Source of the DNA: Pseudomonas salomonii
GTDB taxonomy: Bacteria > Pseudomonadota > Gammaproteobacteria > Pseudomonadales > Pseudomonadaceae
Length of the DNA stretch: 64,000 nt
Assembly: GCF_900107155.1 (NCBI RefSeq)
Contig: NZ_FNOX01000006.1
Span: 186,001 to 250,000 of the forward strand
Direction: 5' to 3'
The notes beneath the pieces are model-generated. The model was not told where the DNA came from and did not search any database. It saw nothing but the letters and a program-made list of their open reading frames with translations. This document shows positions 1-8,756 of this stretch, piece after piece; the stretch's first letter is position 1, and each line of letters opens with the position of its first letter. Both the position numbers and the translations under genes were made by a program.

Positions 1-30
1 AGTTAAAAATGTATCAGCTGACACTCCGTC

Positions 31-57
31 TTCGCGAGCAAGCCCGCTCCCACATTT
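31..57. repeat. REP-like half site
   Basis: The stretch matches one arm of the REP inverted repeats seen complete at 31121-31209 and 61680-61760 (core GCGAGCAAGCCCGCTCCCAC). The partner arm would lie before the window start or is absent. Confidence 0.6.
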
Positions 58-93
58 TACCGTGCCCGCTCTGCATGCCCGCTGTTGTTGGAT

Positions 94-414
94 TTATCCC
101 TGGGTTGGGCTGGAATTGAGGCTCAGTGTTTTTTCCACCATCAACTGGATCCCCTCCAGCATCCGGCATATTCCCAGCACCACGCTGCGAGGATTGCCGT
201 CTACCTCAAACGCCAAATGGCTTGCCAGCGCTTGAACTGACGCAAGATCCTCCGAAGCGTTGACCAGCAGTGTCTCTACGTCTAACCCTTCGCGCACGCT
301 AAACACACCATGGCTTTCGGCAGTCGGCTCTGGTTTCTCGGAAGGATTCAGATAATGGGTAATTGCTCGGTGAGCAGCAGCGTGTGACGGCGGGTTTGAA
401 CTGTCTTTAATCAT
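94..414 (-). CDS. DUF6124/DUF3077-type small protein
   Basis: The gene encodes a 106-residue soluble protein with no signal peptide or membrane segment. The N-terminal third is polar and probably flexible; the rest is helical, with the pattern ETLLVNASEDLASVQALA followed by a segment ending in MLEGIQLMVE. That pattern is how I recognise the small Pseudomonas family annotated DUF6124 (earlier DUF3077), whose function is unknown. The gene stands alone and points toward the window start. Its upstream side carries three successive hairpins (455-516), described separately. The assignment is from memory of the family pattern. Confidence 0.7.
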   Translation of the reverse strand: MIKDSSNPPSHAAAHRAITHYLNPSEKPEPTAESHGVFSVREGLDVETLLVNASEDLASVQALASHLAFEVDGNPRSVVLGICRMLEGIQLMVEKTLSLNSSPTQG

Positions 415-454
415 GGCGAAGCTCCCAGAGTATTGGAGTCACCTAGAGTCTGAT

Positions 455-516
455 CGGGCTGCGAAACCCGGTCGCTGAATTTGCAGCGACCCCGGAAGAT
501 TCGGCAGCCATCTTCC
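455..516 (-). promoter_or_regulatory. Triple-hairpin element upstream of the DUF6124-type gene
   Basis: Three consecutive inverted repeats lie here: CGGG/CCCG at 455-470, GGTCGCTG/CAGCGACC at 470-491 and GGAAGAT/ATCTTCC at 494-516. They lie 41-102 bases upstream of the start codon at 414, where a leader RNA or regulatory DNA would sit. I recall similar sequence before related small genes in other Pseudomonas genomes, but that is memory and not a search result. Confidence 0.4.
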
Positions 517-709
517 GAGGGGCAACCCTAAAACGCTGTCGGAAATTCTGTGTATGGGCGCAAGGATTTTTGCGTATGACAGCAGCATCAAACTCGGATG
601 CCCATAGCGCTAATGTTAATTTAATCCTCCGGTGTAATAAGCGAGTATTGCAAAATGTTACCTCAGGTTTTCCGGCGCCTGTCTGCGTCCTTTTTTAGTG
701 CGAGGCTGT

Positions 710-1378
710 ATGCGAAGTTGGTTGAGCCGCTACCGTTACGTCATCCTTTTCTGGCTGTGCTTCGGCGTGTTCCGCACCTCGCTGGCCGACTGGAACCCCA
801 TCCCCTCCGGGTCGATGCGCCCGACGTTGCTTGAGGGCGATGTGGTGCTGGTCAACCGCGTGGCCTATGACCTGAAGTTACCGCTCACGGATATTTCCCT
901 GGCTAAACTGGATGACCCCAAACGCGGTGATGTGGTGACCTTCTCGTCACCCAAGGACGGCATGCGCTTGATCAAACGCATCGTCGGCATTCCCGGCGAT
1001 ACCCTGGAAATGAAAGATGAAGTGCTGTGGGTTAACGGCACGCCTGCTACCTACAGTGATGGCCAGGACATCAGCGAGCCGCTGGTGCCAGGCCAGACAG
1101 TGCCGGGTATCAAGCTGATCGAGCATGCGAGCAACCGTCAGCGCACCATTCAGTTCATGCCCACGGTTCGGGCATTGCGAAATTTCGGCCCGGTCACCGT
1201 GCCGGCCGGCAGTTACTTCATGCTGGGCGACAACCGCGATAACAGCGATGACTCGCGCTACATCGGCTTTGTGCCACGCCGCTTGTTGATCGGGCACGCG
1301 CATCATGTGCTGGCGTCAGCTGAGATACTCGATCATTGGATGCCGCGCTTGAACCGGTTCGGCGCGCCGATCCTGTAA
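710..1378 (+). CDS. lepB: Signal peptidase I (S26 family)
   Basis: The gene encodes a leader peptidase that cuts signal peptides on the periplasmic face of the inner membrane. One membrane segment lies near residues 8-25. The catalytic serine is in PSGSMRPT, the general-base lysine in RLIKRIVGIPGD, and the box GDNRDNSDDSRYIGFVP follows. At 222 residues it is shorter than the main LepB, which has two membrane anchors and usually sits in a lepA-lepB-rnc operon. This is therefore probably a second, accessory signal peptidase. ATG at 710 is preferred over GTG at 698 because the GAGG before it can serve as a ribosome site. Confidence 0.9.
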   Translation: MRSWLSRYRYVILFWLCFGVFRTSLADWNPIPSGSMRPTLLEGDVVLVNRVAYDLKLPLTDISLAKLDDPKRGDVVTFSSPKDGMRLIKRIVGIPGDTLEMKDEVLWVNGTPATYSDGQDISEPLVPGQTVPGIKLIEHASNRQRTIQFMPTVRALRNFGPVTVPAGSYFMLGDNRDNSDDSRYIGFVPRRLLIGHAHHVLASAEILDHWMPRLNRFGAPIL

Positions 1379-1603
1379 TTAGACTTTCGCGCCGAGTGCC
1401 CGAATGGCAAACACCGCGATGCTTGCCAACTGCTCAACCGTTGCGCCGCCTTTGCCGGCGATTTTCATGCCGCTGAGGGTGGCCATCAGAAAGTCGCAGG
1501 CGCCCGACAGGTCGATGTCAGCGGCCAATTCCTTCCGGTCCTGGGCGTGCTTCAGGGTTTGCTCAAATGCGCGGCGCTGTGGGCTGTGAGCTGATTGATT
1601 TGC
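1379..1603 (-). pseudogene. C-terminal remnant of a TetR/AcrR regulator
   Basis: Reading the minus strand from the stop at 1379-1381 gives 74 open codons without a start, closed upstream by a stop at 1604-1606. The translation contains RRAFEQTLKHAQDRKEL and ends with QLASIAVFAIRALGAKV, which has the form of a TetR-family C-terminal ligand domain. The DNA-binding N-terminus is missing. An AT-rich stretch (about 1620-1700) and the giant gene at 1756 lie where it should be. I infer a deletion or replacement event at this junction. Confidence 0.65.
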
Positions 1604-1755
1604 TCATCCTCCTGAACCAGGATAGGGGGGGCTGGATTTTTCAGTGGGAGGATCAGAATTTTCTTATAGAGGATGCTTTTTTTTTCTCCTAGCTTGGCTG
1701 CAACCGTTCTTAGGACGAGAACACTGTTGAGTGGCTCTGTTGCTGAGAATTGAAT

Positions 1756-4700
1756 ATGACAATTTTCCTGACGACGTACGTGAAGTCTCAAAGTGAGTAT
1801 TCATCGCCTGCGGATAATTCATCTTCCACGTCCGCTCCATCTTCCAGGTCGCACCAACCAGCAAGCCAAAACCTGAAGAGTCTCGCGCCGCGTGCGGCGG
1901 TAGATGATCAACAACGATTGCCCGTGCTCCCGCCCATCCAAACGCGTGGAAGCCTGGTATCACCCGGTCGATTCGGGGACCTTTCCGATGGCGCCAATCC
2001 TGCCGCCGAGAGCCGCGTGAAACGCGCACTTGTGCAGACGCCTGACAAACCTGCACACAACACACTGGGCCGGTTGGCTGGCCCCCACTCTCACTCCGCT
2101 GATGCAGATCAAACCCTTCAGGCGCAGTTGATTACGAAGATGGGCAGTGTGTCGGATTCGTTAGTGACCGTGCCCGAACGGTCTCTGATTTCTCAGCCGT
2201 TCGAAGTCTACAAGCGTGTGGTGAATCAGCCCGAGGTTTTAGTTTGGCTGAGGAGCAAAGGTTTTTCCCTGGACTCGGTGACTATCGGCAAAAATAGCGT
2301 ATCGGGATTGGTTACCCTCAATGGAGTGACCTCTCGTCAGACGTACACGCTACAAGACACGTCTGGCTGGTGGCAGGTATCGGCGCAGGTGATGCGCGCG
2401 CTTGAGGCGCTAGACCCCACGCACAAAGGTGTGCCTTATGTGTCTATGGACAGCCGGCAAGTTTCGCGGAACGTGGCGAGCTTGTTTTATGGCGTCATGA
2501 CGCCCGATACCGAGGAGCAAGCGGCTGCGCTTGTGACAAGCCTGAAGGCGGGCTGGCCTGCGCTGTCTGCAGCAGAAACACGCAATCACCTGCTCCGGCT
2601 TGAATGGTCAAAGCGCCGTATTAATGAGCTGGATGACCGAGAAAACCTCGCCGACGCTTTGGCGCGTGCGGCCGACGGCGTTGCGGACAGCACGCCTTTG
2701 TCGTTGTCAGGTATTGAGTTCAAGGTCTCTGTCACCAACCCGTTAAGAAACGACCAGGTGGCTCGCGGGCGCCTGGCCGAGCTGATTGCACTTCCTGAGA
2801 TGCAAGGGGTTCTGGCGGATCTTGGGCAAACAGCGCCGGATCAGGCGTACCGTATCAGTGAAGGCCGTCTGCAAGTGCTGCAACCGATCCTCAACCAGTG
2901 GGTGGATATTCCTGTCAGTGGTCGTTGGAGCCAGTCGCTCAAAGACGCATTTGCGGCGGTTGTAGTGCTGAGTGAACAGTCGGGTCATGCGCTCTACTCA
3001 GACGATCGCCACGACCTGCGTCAGGTCGCGAGGTCGATGGGCATGGAGGCAATCGACACAGCAGGGCGGGCTCGCGCGGCTGCCAAATGGTTGCGCACCC
3101 GCTTCGCACCGACTACCCCTGTCGGCAACTATGGGAAATTACTCCCTCAGCAGTGGACTGCGGGAACCTTGTCGGCGAGTGAGAAAAGTCAGCTGGTTTC
3201 GTTGGCGACGGATCAGAAGTATGGCGCCAACACGATAGGGTTCGCATTGGGTCGTCAGATAGTCACGCAAGCCCTGCCGCAGGAAACGGCCGCCAATGCA
3301 GATCAGATTTGGGACGAGCTACTCAACACGCCACAGGCCGCGCAGTGGGGGCGGGAACTTGCCCAGACGCTGGGTTGGTATAAGGGGGAGGGTGATGACG
3401 AGATCGATGTTGCGCAACGGAAAAGTCTGCTGACTGCCGCCATCATGCTCAGTGTCGATCCTGATGTTCCCGCCGCCCCTGGAAACGCCGCCGGTTATCA
3501 GTTTTACACCCCGGCCAATATGGGGCGTGAGATGGGGGCTGTACGCAAAGACTTTGAAAAACACTTGGTCGAGAAAAAGGGCGTGAGCGTGCGGGCTGCA
3601 CCGTTGGTGGCTCATCTGTTCCTGGCACATGCCGCACCGGAGTTTCTGGTGAAATCGGACCAGCAGGCGTCAACAAAGCTCCCTGAGTCGCTACGTCAGC
3701 CCCCAGACAAAATACGTATTGGCAGCCCAGCGTGGATGACGCTTAGCCTGGGCAGTGCATTGGCCGAAGTGTGGGGTGGTCCTGGAGCCAGTCGCGGCAT
3801 GAGCCTCAATGAGCTCGGAGCACTGACCACTTTGGAGGCTGTCGAGCCGCAACAACAAGCGCTGAGTATAGCGCTCGGTGCCAAGCGAGTACTCGATGTA
3901 GGCATTATGACCGGGACTGTGCCCCGACGCAGTGACGGTCACTATACGCCCGCCGATTACCAGGCGGCGTCTGACGGCATTACGCGTCGTTCCGAGGCGA
4001 TCGAGCAATCCGTAGTCACGCTGGGGACGGCTCCACCTACCCGTAGCAGCCTGGCCATCAAGGCGCTCAAACAGGCGTTTCCCGAGTTGACTGATAGTGA
4101 GATAGAAACGATTAAACTGAGGAAGCCCGCAACTGCACACAGCCTTATAGGTGCCGGTATAAATACGAAGTGGCCGACGTTGGTTGAGGCGTATGCCACA
4201 GGGGATCTGCATGAGAATTGGTTTGCCTTCAGTCATCCACGGATCACACAAGCGGAATTTGAATCCCGGATAAAGACACTCCCTCGTGTTGCCGATCAGG
4301 TCACGGGCGCAGTTGATCAATACCTGAGTGACGTCAAGGGTGCGATGCCCTCGCTGATGAAGATGAGTCTTGCAAACTTGCCCCTCGACGTTCGCCAGGC
4401 TATGGAATGGGGCGATGTCCAAGTCTATAGGCTACGTCGAGAAACCGGTGAGACGCAGGAGGAAGATGCTAACAAGGGCAATAAAGTGGCTCGGAATCGG
4501 GGGTGGCACGGGGTGCTGCTGCGCGTCAAATACGAGGGCAAAACTCGCTATCTCGAATTTTTCCCCACGTCCGGGACGATTATTGATCGCACGACCAGTC
4601 TGGCCGGCAAAAAATTGAACCTGAATGAGGGCGTTATTGAAGAAGAGGTTGTGCCCATATGGAAAAGCGGCACGAAGAAGCTTCGGTACCTGCGGGGCAC

Positions 4701-5592
4701 TCAACAACCCTTTGATTTCAACGCATACCTCACGGGGGAGGCTCCTCGTGACAATGCAACGTCGAAGGTGATCATTTCCAAAGTAGGGGCTTCGGTGCCA
4801 GGTTCTGCTTCGAAAGGGGCAGGTGACAACCGCGATGAGTGGGTGCCTGACACCTTTGGCTCTGCCAAAAGCCAGGCGATTATTGACGTTATCCTTTCGG
4901 GTAATTACATCGGCAACTATAGCGGGCATCGTCAGCAACTCATTGATGATGCCAATGCAGTGCTGCCCAGCGAAGATAACGTTCGGGGCTACGTCAATCG
5001 CCTGATGAACAAAGAAAATGGTCGCGCGCTGGTGTCGATGATTTCTTTTATCGGCCCGCTCGTTGACATCTACGAGGGGAATGTTAAGGACGGCTTGAAA
5101 GGCTTGGCAATTGACACGTTGCTGCTTATTGGCGCGGGAGGATTACAAGCCGCCCGTAAGGCGTGGAAGGCGATCAAATTCGCATCACGCCTGAACAAGC
5201 AGGCATTTCGTGCTTCTGTTTTAAAGGAAGGCAATGCATTGCTGCGTGGGATATTTAATCCGGGGGAGGGCTTCTTTAGTCTTCCGAGCCAGCCGAGTCG
5301 ACTTATAGATTTTCTAAGACGTGCGCACAAAGGCGCTCCCGTCAGGATCGGGATGGGGGTGTATGTACCTGTTGATGTTTTCGCAAAGGCGCGCTTTGTC
5401 AGAGACACTTTTCCCACCGTATCCGAGATGCTCAGAAAGGCGAACGCCACTCCCGTGGCACCCGTACAGGGCACGGTTGACCAGGTAACGCTGAAGGCCG
5501 TCAAGGTGCAGGAAAAATGGTTTGCGATCGATCCCGATAGCGGTGTGCCCTTCGGCTCGCCCCTTCAAGGTTTCACCCCGCAAACCCCTTGA
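1756..5592 (+). CDS. Giant cysteine-free protein, possible secreted effector or toxin
   Basis: The product has about 1,278 residues. I do not recognise a catalytic domain. The first ~100 residues are rich in Ser, Pro, Gln and basic residues and look disordered, with no classical signal peptide. The bulk reads as soluble alpha/beta sequence. Near residues 1090-1140 there are two hydrophobic helices separated by a short loop (containing MISFIGPLVDIYEG and IDTLLLIGAGGLQAA), a layout also seen in large Pseudomonas toxin-like proteins. I find no cysteine anywhere, which is unusual at this length and typical of exported proteins. ATG at 1756 is the first good start (TTG at 1750 is the alternative), and no strong ribosome site is visible. 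Function is unknown; effector or toxin is inference only. Confidence 0.6.
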   Translation: MTIFLTTYVKSQSEYSSPADNSSSTSAPSSRSHQPASQNLKSLAPRAAVDDQQRLPVLPPIQTRGSLVSPGRFGDLSDGANPAAESRVKRALVQTPDKPAHNTLGRLAGPHSHSADADQTLQAQLITKMGSVSDSLVTVPERSLISQPFEVYKRVVNQPEVLVWLRSKGFSLDSVTIGKNSVSGLVTLNGVTSRQTYTLQDTSGWWQVSAQVMRALEALDPTHKGVPYVSMDSRQVSRNVASLFYGVMTPDTEEQAAALVTSLKAGWPALSAAETRNHLLRLEWSKRRINELDDRENLADALARAADGVADSTPLSLSGIEFKVSVTNPLRNDQVARGRLAELIALPEMQGVLADLGQTAPDQAYRISEGRLQVLQPILNQWVDIPVSGRWSQSLKDAFAAVVVLSEQSGHALYSDDRHDLRQVARSMGMEAIDTAGRARAAAKWLRTRFAPTTPVGNYGKLLPQQWTAGTLSASEKSQLVSLATDQKYGANTIGFALGRQIVTQALPQETAANADQIWDELLNTPQAAQWGRELAQTLGWYKGEGDDEIDVAQRKSLLTAAIMLSVDPDVPAAPGNAAGYQFYTPANMGREMGAVRKDFEKHLVEKKGVSVRAAPLVAHLFLAHAAPEFLVKSDQQASTKLPESLRQPPDKIRIGSPAWMTLSLGSALAEVWGGPGASRGMSLNELGALTTLEAVEPQQQALSIALGAKRVLDVGIMTGTVPRRSDGHYTPADYQAASDGITRRSEAIEQSVVTLGTAPPTRSSLAIKALKQAFPELTDSEIETIKLRKPATAHSLIGAGINTKWPTLVEAYATGDLHENWFAFSHPRITQAEFESRIKTLPRVADQVTGAVDQYLSDVKGAMPSLMKMSLANLPLDVRQAMEWGDVQVYRLRRETGETQEEDANKGNKVARNRGWHGVLLRVKYEGKTRYLEFFPTSGTIIDRTTSLAGKKLNLNEGVIEEEVVPIWKSGTKKLRYLRGTQQPFDFNAYLTGEAPRDNATSKVIISKVGASVPGSASKGAGDNRDEWVPDTFGSAKSQAIIDVILSGNYIGNYSGHRQQLIDDANAVLPSEDNVRGYVNRLMNKENGRALVSMISFIGPLVDIYEGNVKDGLKGLAIDTLLLIGAGGLQAARKAWKAIKFASRLNKQAFRASVLKEGNALLRGIFNPGEGFFSLPSQPSRLIDFLRRAHKGAPVRIGMGVYVPVDVFAKARFVRDTFPTVSEMLRKANATPVAPVQGTVDQVTLKAVKVQEKWFAIDPDSGVPFGSPLQGFTPQTP

Positions 5593-5613
5593 TGCCAACG
5601 GCTGATTGAGTCG

Positions 5614-5976
5614 CTAGGCTGATTTTGATACGTTTTCAGCCCGGCGACTACTTACCTCGGCGGGTATGTCATCGCCTGCCATACGCTTGCGGAACAGCGC
5701 CGTGCGCGCCAACAGCAAGGTGGTCACCGGCACTGTGATCGCCAACAAAATCGGAATCAACCAGCCGTGCAGCACCGGCCCGGACTTGAGCACCGAAAAA
5801 TAGATAATCGACGCCAGTGCCACGCACCACGCGCCCAGTGTGGAGGCCAGTGCCGGAGGGTGCATGCGCTGGAAGAAGTCCTTCATGCGCAACAATCCGA
5901 TCGCGCCAATCAGCGCAAACAGGCTGCTTAGCACCAGCAGCATGGCCACGATCACTTCAACCCATAGCGGCATCAT
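5614..5976 (-). CDS. mnhG: Mrp-type cation/H+ antiporter subunit G
   Basis: This is a 120-residue inner-membrane protein with three predicted membrane helices and the family pattern LRMKDFFQRMHPPALAST. It is the last gene of a six-gene Mrp (Mnh/Sha/Pha) operon. The complex exchanges cytoplasmic Na+ (or K+) for external protons and supports salt and alkali tolerance. The start overlaps the end of mnhF by four bases. The C-terminus is a charged cytoplasmic tail. It converges with the giant gene ending at 5592. Confidence 0.92.
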   Translation of the reverse strand: MMPLWVEVIVAMLLVLSSLFALIGAIGLLRMKDFFQRMHPPALASTLGAWCVALASIIYFSVLKSGPVLHGWLIPILLAITVPVTTLLLARTALFRKRMAGDDIPAEVSSRRAENVSKSA

Positions 5977-6251
5977 TCAATCACCTCGCCACGCAGCAGG
6001 AATTTCGCCAAAGCGAATGATCCGACAAAGCCAAACAGCGCAATCAGCAGCGCCGCTTCAAAGTAGGTGTCACTGGCATAACGAATGCCGAGCACCAGCA
6101 TCATCAACATCGCCAGGATGTACAGGTAGTCCAGCGCCAGAACCCGGTCTTGCGCGGATGGGCCTTTGAACAGGCGCACCAGGGTCAGCACCATCGCCAG
6201 CGAGAACAGGAACAGGCTGAGCAGGATCGCATTGGAGAGCAGGGCGCTCAT
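5973..6251 (-). CDS. mnhF: Mrp-type cation/H+ antiporter subunit F
   Basis: The protein is a 92-residue small membrane subunit with three helices. It contains the typical RLFKGPSAQDRVLALD loop between helices 1 and 2. It overlaps its neighbours by four bases on each side, so translation is probably coupled. It is part of the Mrp antiporter complex. Confidence 0.92.
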   Translation of the reverse strand: MSALLSNAILLSLFLFSLAMVLTLVRLFKGPSAQDRVLALDYLYILAMLMMLVLGIRYASDTYFEAALLIALFGFVGSFALAKFLLRGEVIE

Positions 6252-6736
6252 TCGAAGATCTCCATCAGGGGCCGTTCATAGACGGCTTTGAAGTGCTCGA
6301 TAAACGGCGCTTCATCGTCCAGATCAAACACGTGCAGCAACAGGATGCTGCGGTCCAGGGCCAGTTCCGACCACACTGTGCCAGGCGTCACGCTGGTGAT
6401 CATCGACAATACGGCCAGGCCGTTGGGGTCACGCAGGTCGAGCGGGATTTTGATAAACCGTGAACGCGGCGGGCGGGATCCGCACGTCAGTACGCCCCAG
6501 GCCACGTGCAGGTTGGACACGATCACGTCGCGCCCCACCACGAAAAACAGGCGGATGATCACGCCGGGGCGACGAATGCGCACCGGCAGCGGGCGCAGCG
6601 GCGCCATCAGCAGCGGCGCGAGAAAGCCCAGCACCGCGCCCAGCAGCACGTTGCCGGGGCTGACTGACAGGTTCAACACCAGCCACAGCACCCACAATGC
6701 CAGCGACAACCACGGAGCAGGGAACAGGCGCTTCAT
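6248..6736 (-). CDS. mnhE: Mrp-type cation/H+ antiporter subunit E
   Basis: The gene encodes a 162-residue subunit with two or three N-terminal membrane helices and a soluble C-terminal domain containing SMITSVTPGTVWSEL, the signature region of the MnhE family. It overlaps mnhD and mnhF by four bases each. In this complex E is thought to support assembly. Confidence 0.92.
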   Translation of the reverse strand: MKRLFPAPWLSLALWVLWLVLNLSVSPGNVLLGAVLGFLAPLLMAPLRPLPVRIRRPGVIIRLFFVVGRDVIVSNLHVAWGVLTCGSRPPRSRFIKIPLDLRDPNGLAVLSMITSVTPGTVWSELALDRSILLLHVFDLDDEAPFIEHFKAVYERPLMEIFE

Positions 6737-8415
6737 GGCTGCACCTCCAGCGCGGCGGCTTTGGATTCAGGGCTCAGCACCGGGCGTGTGGCCATCACCG
6801 CCATCACGTAATGCTCCGGGTTATTGAGGCTGTCGGCGGTGGCCTGGGTGTAGCGCAGCAACGGTTCGGCCTTGAAGGTCAGGAGAATGCTCAGGCCGAG
6901 CAGGAAGAAGATCGGCACGCATTCGTAGCGACGCAGCAGCGGCGATGGGCGCTCCTCCGGCGTCCAGAAGCGCTGGATGCCCAGGCGGGCGAAGGCGATC
7001 AGCGAAGCCAGGCCCGACAAGATCAACAGTGCCACCAAACCCCAGGCCGCCGGGCGGATCGGTTCATCCACCGCGTTACCCAGGCCCATTGGGTTGACCA
7101 GCGCGCTCAACAGGCTGAGCTTGCCGATAAACCCGGACAACGGCGGCATGCCGATAATCAGCAGTGCGCAGGCGATAAAGCTCAAGCCCAGGAACGCCAT
7201 GGTCCAGGGAATCACCTGGCCGACCACGGCTTTCTGCTCGTCATCCAGGTTGACGCCGGGGCGTGGGTGCAACGACTCCATGGCCTTGGGCAGCGCGTCG
7301 ATTTCTTCATCCAGCGGCAGATCATTGGCCGAGCGCGAACGCTCGATCAACTCGGCCAGCAGGAACAGCGCGCTCAGCGCCAGGGTCGAGCTGACCAGAT
7401 AGAACAGTGCCCCGGCGGTCAGGCATGGCTGGGCAAAGCCGACCGATGACAGCAGAATCCCGGCCGACACCAGAATGCTCAGGCTGGCCATCCGCTCCAG
7501 GCGTTGCGCCGCGACCATCGCCAGCGCCGCACAGACGATGGTCGCCATGCCGCCGTAGACCAGCCAGTCGCCGCCAAACAGCGCCGACGCACCGGCTTGG
7601 CCAGAGAACAGCAAGGTCCACAACCGCAGCACGGTGTACACGCCGACTTTGGTCATGATCGCAAACATTGCCGCCACCGGCGCGCTGGCCGAGGAGTAGG
7701 CGGGTGCCAGCCAGAAGTTCAGTGGCCACATGCCGGCCTTGGCCAGGAATGCAGTGGCGAGGATCGCCGCGCCAGCATGCAGCAGGCCGCGATCGGCTTG
7801 CGGTACCAGCGGGATTTTCAGCGCCAGGTCAGCAAAGTTCAGCGTGCCGGTGACCCCGTAGATCATCGCCGCGCCAATCAGGAACAGCGACGATGCCAGC
7901 AGGTTGATCGCGATGTAATGCAGCCCCGACGACACCCGCGCGCGGCCGGAGCCGTGCAGCATCAAGCCGTAGGAGGCCGCCAGCAGCACCTCGAAGAACA
8001 CGAACAGGTTGAACAGGTCCGCCGTCAGGAATGCCCCGTACAAACCCATCAGTTGGATCTGGAACAACGCATGAAAGCTGGTACCTGCACGGTCCCAGCG
8101 GGCCATGGCGAACAGCAGCGCACTCACGCCGATAATGCCGGTGAGCACCAGCATCATCGCCGACAGTTGGTCCACCACCAGCACAATGCCGAAGGGCACC
8201 TGCCAGTTGCCCGGCAGGTACACCCCAATCGAGCCGGGCCCGCCTTTTTGTGTCCAGTACAGCAGCAGGATGGCGATGCCCAGGCCGATGACGCTGGAGA
8301 ACAGGTTGATCCTGGCTTTCAACGGGCGGCGTTTTTCGCCGAGCATCAGCATCAGCGCGGCGGTCAGCAACGGCAGCAGGATCGGCGCGACGATCATTTG
8401 ATTCATCCACGTCAT
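6733..8415 (-). CDS. mnhD: Mrp-type cation/H+ antiporter subunit D
   Basis: The 560-residue polytopic protein is homologous to complex I subunits NuoM and NuoN. The proton-channel antiporter fold has about 14 helices and includes the conserved stretch LAKAGMWPLNFWLAPAYSSA. A long cytoplasmic insertion near residues 350-400 carries charged residues. The gene follows mnhC with a four-base overlap. Paralogues from the same superfamily occur in the nuo operon at 43.5-48.4 kb. Confidence 0.93.
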   Translation of the reverse strand: MTWMNQMIVAPILLPLLTAALMLMLGEKRRPLKARINLFSSVIGLGIAILLLYWTQKGGPGSIGVYLPGNWQVPFGIVLVVDQLSAMMLVLTGIIGVSALLFAMARWDRAGTSFHALFQIQLMGLYGAFLTADLFNLFVFFEVLLAASYGLMLHGSGRARVSSGLHYIAINLLASSLFLIGAAMIYGVTGTLNFADLALKIPLVPQADRGLLHAGAAILATAFLAKAGMWPLNFWLAPAYSSASAPVAAMFAIMTKVGVYTVLRLWTLLFSGQAGASALFGGDWLVYGGMATIVCAALAMVAAQRLERMASLSILVSAGILLSSVGFAQPCLTAGALFYLVSSTLALSALFLLAELIERSRSANDLPLDEEIDALPKAMESLHPRPGVNLDDEQKAVVGQVIPWTMAFLGLSFIACALLIIGMPPLSGFIGKLSLLSALVNPMGLGNAVDEPIRPAAWGLVALLILSGLASLIAFARLGIQRFWTPEERPSPLLRRYECVPIFFLLGLSILLTFKAEPLLRYTQATADSLNNPEHYVMAVMATRPVLSPESKAAALEVQP

Positions 8416-8756
8416 TCCTTGGGCTCCCGGCCGTCCACATGGTCAGTGCCGGTCAGGCCCCGGGAGGCCAGCAGCACCACCAGGAACAACGCGGTCATGG
8501 CGAAGCTGATCACAATGGCCGTGAGTACCAAAGCCTGGGGCAGCGGATCGGTGTAATTGAGCAGGTCTTGCGGCACGCCGTCCTTGATGATCGGCTCTTT
8601 ACCGATAAACAGGCTGCCCATGCTGAAGATGAACAGGTTGACCCCGTATGACAGCAGGCACAGGCCCATGACGACCTGGAACGTCCGTGGACGCAGGATC
8701 AGCCAGACGCCGGAGGCCGCCAGCACTCCAATGGCAATTGCGATGACTTCTTCCAT
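8412..8756 (-). CDS. mnhC: Mrp-type cation/H+ antiporter subunit C
   Basis: The 114-residue, three-helix protein is homologous to NuoK. Its helix 2 contains QVVMGLCLLSYGVNLFIF. It starts one base into the end of mnhA and overlaps mnhD by four bases. The length fits the family. Confidence 0.93.
   Translation of the reverse strand: MEEVIAIAIGVLAASGVWLILRPRTFQVVMGLCLLSYGVNLFIFSMGSLFIGKEPIIKDGVPQDLLNYTDPLPQALVLTAIVISFAMTALFLVVLLASRGLTGTDHVDGREPKE

Noticed and set aside
1404..1589. Plus-strand 61-codon frame after the signal peptidase gene
   Set aside because: It is the complement of the TetR remnant, which has the better family pattern.
6697..7449. Long plus-strand open frames opposite the mnh genes
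   Set aside because: Gln/Arg/His-rich low-complexity translations, typical of the antisense of GC-rich membrane genes; the minus-strand genes are clear.
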